A stretch of 9,323 nt of DNA from an uncultured Clostridium sp. (GTDB lineage: Bacteria; Bacillota; Clostridia; TANB77; CAG-508). Where the stretch lies: assembly GCA_900556345.1 (NCBI GenBank), contig USOM01000020.1:1-9323 (forward strand), given 5' to 3'. The notes under the pieces were generated by a model. It ran no database searches and was not told where the DNA came from. It saw nothing but the letters and a program-made list of their open reading frames with translations. Of the stretch, positions 7,093 to 9,323 are shown piece by piece (positions within the stretch are counted from its first letter, which is position 1; every line of letters starts with the position of its first letter). The position numbers were made by a program, and so were the translations under genes.

Positions 7093-7185
7093 CTAATGCC
7101 GTGCTAAAATTAAAAGCACTATTATTGTAACAACTAAAGCAATTAAAGTTATTCCTGTATTATTTTTTAATTTTTTCTCCAACAT
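7093..7185 (-). pseudogene. Detached prepilin leader of the FGE-like gene
   Basis: ATG at 7185 begins 28 codons that encode a short basic, polar leader (MLEKKLKNNTG) and a hydrophobic helix starting ITLIALVVTIIV and reaching LILA. This is a type IV prepilin signal: cleavage would be between G11 and I12, and the usual Glu at mature position 5 is replaced by Ala. The frame then runs into CGG CAT TAG. Leaving out the single base at 7101 gives GGC ATT AGT ATA AGT ATG, that is LAG-ISISMLTGQNG, the expected continuation into the downstream frame. AGGAGG at 7191-7196 is five bases away. An ATG at 7190 touches the ribosome binding site and is in another frame. Confidence 0.85.
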
Positions 7186-7190
7186 TTCAT

Positions 7191-7196
7191 CCTCCT
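7191..7196 (-). promoter_or_regulatory. Ribosome binding site fixing the true start of the pilin-like gene
   Basis: AGGAGG on the minus strand, five bases before the ATG at 7185. The downstream ATG at 7085 has no comparable site (it is preceded by GGCATTAGTATAAGT), which places the original start about 100 bases upstream of the long open frame. Confidence 0.8.
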
Positions 7197-7234
7197 ATAA
7201 ATTATTATTGCATTCATATTTTGTATCAAAATAT

Positions 7235-7263
7235 ATTCTATCATACAGTCTTTTTGCATTCAA
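7235..7263 (-). promoter_or_regulatory. Promoter of the pilin-like gene
   Basis: On the minus strand TTGAAT (7263-7258), a 17-base spacer and TAGAAT (7240-7235), with an upstream TG giving an extended -10. Each hexamer has mismatches to consensus but the spacing is ideal. A 9-base sequence, TGAATGCAA on the minus strand, occurs at the -35 (7254-7262) and again downstream of the -10 (7208-7216). Confidence 0.65.
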
Positions 7264-7387
7264 TATTTATTGCTTGTGTAACTCAAATATAAAATTCTCG
7301 TAATATCAGTGTAAAAAAAGTCTTTTTTACTTAGTTATACTAATTATATATTATAAACATTTTACATTTTATATTAATTTACCTAAG

Positions 7388-7442
7388 GCATAAAATAAAC
7401 AAAAATAGGTATAATGTTTAAAATTACATTATACCTATTTTT
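7388..7442 (-). terminator. Intrinsic terminator of recO
   Basis: A perfect 17-base-pair stem: AAAAATAGGTATAATGT (7401-7417) and its inverse complement (7426-7442), loop of 8. The stem includes two bases of the recO stop codon. The minus-strand 3' arm ends in TTTTT and runs on into GTTTATTTTATG. Its A and T arms make it usable on both strands. Confidence 0.85.
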
Positions 7443-8169
7443 ACCACAACTCTTCTAACTTATACTCTTTCTCCAACTTCTCGTTAAAATAAATCTTACT
7501 TAAAAGCTTAATTTCCCTCAAACTTTCATCTTTCAAACTAAATCCAAAAACCTTTTTACAAGGAGCCGAAACAATAAAATTTAAAGCTGCTAAAGTACTT
7601 TGGCTTATGCTAATAGAACTTTTATCCTGCCTATAGCACTCCTCACATTTAACCCCATTATCCTTAATACTAAAATGATTTAAGTTTTCTTTTTCCCCAC
7701 AGTTAGCACATCCATTAACTCTAGGCTTGAACCCAAGAAAACATAAAAGTTTAATTTTAAAAACACTTAAAATAAAATCTGGATCTTTATCGGTTTCAGA
7801 AATCATATATAATGTATTTAAATAAAGTTGTAAAATTTTATAGCTGTTCTCATTTTCAGTTGTAACATCTTGAATAATTTTTGTAATATGTACTGCATAC
7901 TTAATTTTGTCTAAATCTGTTCTTATATTATAAAACATTTCAATTGTATCACAAGAATTTATTGAATAGTTATCTTGTGACTTGTACAAAATATATTCGC
8001 CAAAACATAAAAACTGTGTGCCTGCCAAAAGAGCACTCTTTTGCCTTCTAGCGCCTTTTGCTGCACACGATATTTTTCCGAGACCTGGTGTTAGCATTGT
8101 AAGCATCTTGTCAAAGTCTCCCATATTACTTTCCGCTATTATTATTCCCTTCGTTTTTACTATTCCCAT
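7441..8169 (-). CDS. recO: DNA repair protein RecO
   Basis: A 242-residue RecO, which helps RecR load RecA on SSB-coated single-stranded DNA and anneals complementary strands in the RecFOR pathway. The N-terminal OB-fold is recognisable from VKTKGIIIAESNMGDFDKML, then LGKISCAAKGARRQKS (30-45) and the LLAGTQFL stretch. The C-terminal helical part carries the zinc finger typical of Gram-positive RecO: GFKPRVNGCANCG (C154, C157) and CEECYRQ (C175, C178). Length is normal. Its ATG lies inside the end of yqzL, with AAAGGTGG just upstream in the yqzL coding sequence, so translation is probably coupled. In many Bacillota glyQS follows recO; here a terminator and an unrelated surface-protein gene do. 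Confidence 0.95.
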   Translation of the reverse strand: MGIVKTKGIIIAESNMGDFDKMLTMLTPGLGKISCAAKGARRQKSALLAGTQFLCFGEYILYKSQDNYSINSCDTIEMFYNIRTDLDKIKYAVHITKIIQDVTTENENSYKILQLYLNTLYMISETDKDPDFILSVFKIKLLCFLGFKPRVNGCANCGEKENLNHFSIKDNGVKCEECYRQDKSSISISQSTLAALNFIVSAPCKKVFGFSLKDESLREIKLLSKIYFNEKLEKEYKLEELW

Positions 8170-8290
8170 TTGTTTCCACCTTTTGAAGATTTGCTAAATT
8201 ATTTTGTATATTTTCTATTTGTTTCATTTCTAAAAATGTATCAACACTTCCTGTTGATTTAAACATATTCCAAGCCATATCTTTTATCAT
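8126..8290 (-). CDS. yqzL: YqzL-family small protein
   Basis: A 54-codon ORF between era and recO that overlaps the recO start by 44 bases in another frame. The first half, DMAWNMFKSTGSVDTFLEMK, matches the YqzL pattern I recall from Bacillus (a W-x-x-F-x-x-TG-x-x-x-x-YL core). YqzL is a protein of under 50 residues encoded at the same place. The second half is Asn- and Lys-rich (NGNSKNEGNNNSGK) and may be extra coding sequence forced by the overlap. AGAAGGAAG stands upstream of the ATG at a somewhat long distance. The protein is soluble; its role in the family is unknown. Position plus motif make the call fairly firm. Confidence 0.82.
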   Translation of the reverse strand: MIKDMAWNMFKSTGSVDTFLEMKQIENIQNNLANLQKVETNGNSKNEGNNNSGK

Positions 8291-8335
8291 AACGTCCACT
8301 TCCTTCTGGAGTTATTTTCTCCATTCTTATGTATT

Positions 8336-9226
8336 TTATTCATTAAAAAATTTTTCGTTATTCATCCAATCTTCCTTAACTTTAACCCATGTTTTTAAAT
8401 TAACTTTTGTTCCGAAATTTTGCTCCATATCTTTTCTTGCCATAGTTCCAATTCTCTTAAGCATTTCACCATTTTTTCCAATTATTATTCCCTTATGTGA
8501 ATTTCTTAAACAATAAATTGTTGCTTCTATATTATAAATATCTTCATTTTTTTGAGTTTTCTTAAGTTTCATTTTTTCTACTTGTACAAAAATACCATGT
8601 GGTACTTCATCTCTTAATAATATTAAAGCCTTTTCTCTTATTGTTTCTTCTGCAAGCTGTCTTAAGGTTTGGTCTGTATATTCATCTTGGTCATAATATG
8701 CAGGACCAGGTTTTAAATTTTTTTCTATTTCATCAAGTACAACTTCTTTATATTTATTTTTTGTTGCTGAAATTGGAATTATTGCTGAAAAATCATATTC
8801 AATTTTGTACAAATCTATTAATTTAGCTAATTCTTCTTTATTTATTAAATCAACTTTATTTATTATCAAAATGCATTTTTTATTTGCTTCTCTTATTTTT
8901 TCTAAGATTTTCATATCTCCTCTTCCAATTTCTTTGCTATCTGCTTCTATTAAAAACAAAATAACATCAGAATTAGAAATTGCATCCCATGATAATTCTA
9001 TCATATTTTCATTTAACTTTGTTTTAGGTTTATGTATCCCTGGGGTATCTATAAATATAATTTGTGAATTTTCTCTATTTACTATTCCTCTTATTTGTGT
9101 TCTTGTAGTTTGGACTTTGTTTGCTATTGCTGCAATTTTTTCTCCTACTAATAAATTTATTAATGTTGATTTTCCTACATTTGTTCTTCCACAAATTGAT
9201 ACAAATCCTGATTTAAATTCTGCCAT
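8336..9226 (-). CDS. era: GTPase Era
   Basis: A 296-residue Era, the essential GTPase that binds the 3' end of 16S rRNA and assists 30S subunit assembly. All G motifs are present: G1 GRTNVGKS (13-20), the switch I region TTRTQIRGI (40-48), G3 DTPG (60-63) with the following IHKPK, G4 NKVD (123-126) and G5 SAT (153-155). The C-terminal KH RNA-binding domain carries GIIIGKNGEMLKRIG (246-260). Length is typical. The start is supported by AGGAGG at 9231-9236, four bases before the ATG and directly beside the second 57-base palindrome. yqzL and recO follow on the same strand, so the three probably form one operon ending at 7388-7442. Its promoter is not clearly inside the window. Confidence 0.97.
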   Translation of the reverse strand: MAEFKSGFVSICGRTNVGKSTLINLLVGEKIAAIANKVQTTRTQIRGIVNRENSQIIFIDTPGIHKPKTKLNENMIELSWDAISNSDVILFLIEADSKEIGRGDMKILEKIREANKKCILIINKVDLINKEELAKLIDLYKIEYDFSAIIPISATKNKYKEVVLDEIEKNLKPGPAYYDQDEYTDQTLRQLAEETIREKALILLRDEVPHGIFVQVEKMKLKKTQKNEDIYNIEATIYCLRNSHKGIIIGKNGEMLKRIGTMARKDMEQNFGTKVNLKTWVKVKEDWMNNEKFFNE

Positions 9227-9236
9227 TTTTCCTCCT

Positions 9237-9293
9237 TTTTTTGAAATGGGGACGGTTCCTTTTTGAAAAAGGAACCGTCCCTATTTCAAAAAA
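9237..9293. repeat. 57-base palindromic element, copy 2
   Basis: 28-base arms around a central G (9265) form a perfect hairpin except for one G-T pair (9248/9282). The core GGGGACGGTTC and the total length equal those of the copy at 558-614. Where the copies differ (for example CTTTTT-C against CCTTTTT near the loop), both arms have changed together, so pairing is kept. The left edge is directly next to AGGAGG of era. As in the first copy, A runs rather than T runs follow the stem on both strands. Probably a REP/MITE-like repeat. Confidence 0.88.
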
Positions 9294-9323
9294 TTCTACT
9301 AATATCATTATAAGTTACAAATA

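Noticed and set aside
7311..7330. GTAAAAAAAGTCTTTTTTAC inverted repeat upstream of the pilin-like gene
   Set aside because: An almost pure A/T stem with weak pairing, expected by chance in this composition, and not next to any gene end.
7186..7440. Search of the longest noncoding gap for a riboswitch, sRNA or small gene
   Set aside because: Apart from the promoter at 7235-7263, the 9-base repeats and the recO terminator, I see only AT-rich sequence with no aptamer-like conserved blocks and no ORF with a ribosome binding site.
8259..8324. A 21-codon minus-strand ORF starting MEKITPEGSGRYD between era and yqzL
   Set aside because: It has no ribosome binding site and overlaps yqzL in another frame; yqzL has the family motif and conserved position.
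8805..9266. A 153-codon plus-strand open frame opposite era
   Set aside because: It is fully antisense to the well-supported Era GTPase domain and its translation has no recognisable domain; AT-rich antisense frames of this length are common.
1..9323. CRISPR array, transposase, integrase, toxin-antitoxin or defence genes
   Set aside because: No spaced direct repeats and no coding frames with the relevant motifs were found; apart from the surface protein and small gene the content is housekeeping or envelope-related.

Overview
The window is strongly AT-rich, with A/T-ending codons, AAGGAGG-type ribosome binding sites and sigma-A-like promoters (TTGACA/TATAAT with 17-base spacers). Together with the era-yqzL-recO order, a prepilin leader of the 'GITLIALV' kind and an Asp23/Gls24 protein, this points to an AT-rich Bacillota, most likely a Clostridia lineage. 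The species cannot be fixed from the sequence. All genes lie on the minus strand except one 45-codon ORF.

Layout, left to right (transcription mostly runs right to left). rnhA (110-544) and a large alpha-glucan phosphorylase gene, glgP (615-3194), are separated by a 57-base palindromic element. glgP has a clear promoter. A divergent small gene of unknown function (3375-3512, + strand) shares its upstream region, which also holds two tandem 16-base repeats, and ends at a strong hairpin. Next come a P-loop NTPase fused to an Asp23/Gls24 domain (3580-4416) and a membrane family 2 glycosyltransferase (4488-5717) with its own promoter. Both look envelope-related. A pilin-like, FGE-sulfatase/C-type-lectin-fold surface protein follows (5934-7085). 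Its signal segment is cut off by one extra base, and the missing N-terminus lies at 7093-7185 behind a good ribosome binding site and promoter. The right part is the conserved housekeeping block era (8336-9226), yqzL (8126-8290) and recO (7441-8169), closed by a long perfect hairpin. A second copy of the 57-base palindrome sits just upstream of era.

The gene content is mostly ordinary: RNA:DNA hybrid removal, glycogen/maltodextrin phosphorolysis, recombinational repair and ribosome assembly. The points of interest are the two palindromes, each ending at the base next to the Shine-Dalgarno of the following gene; the single-base frameshift in the pilin-like gene; the P-loop/Asp23 fusion; and the unassigned small gene with a complete promoter, ribosome binding site and hairpin. 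I see no CRISPR array, tRNA, rRNA, transposase or recognisable riboswitch. No gene-free stretch reaches 300 bases; the longest, 7186-7440, holds a promoter and the recO terminator.
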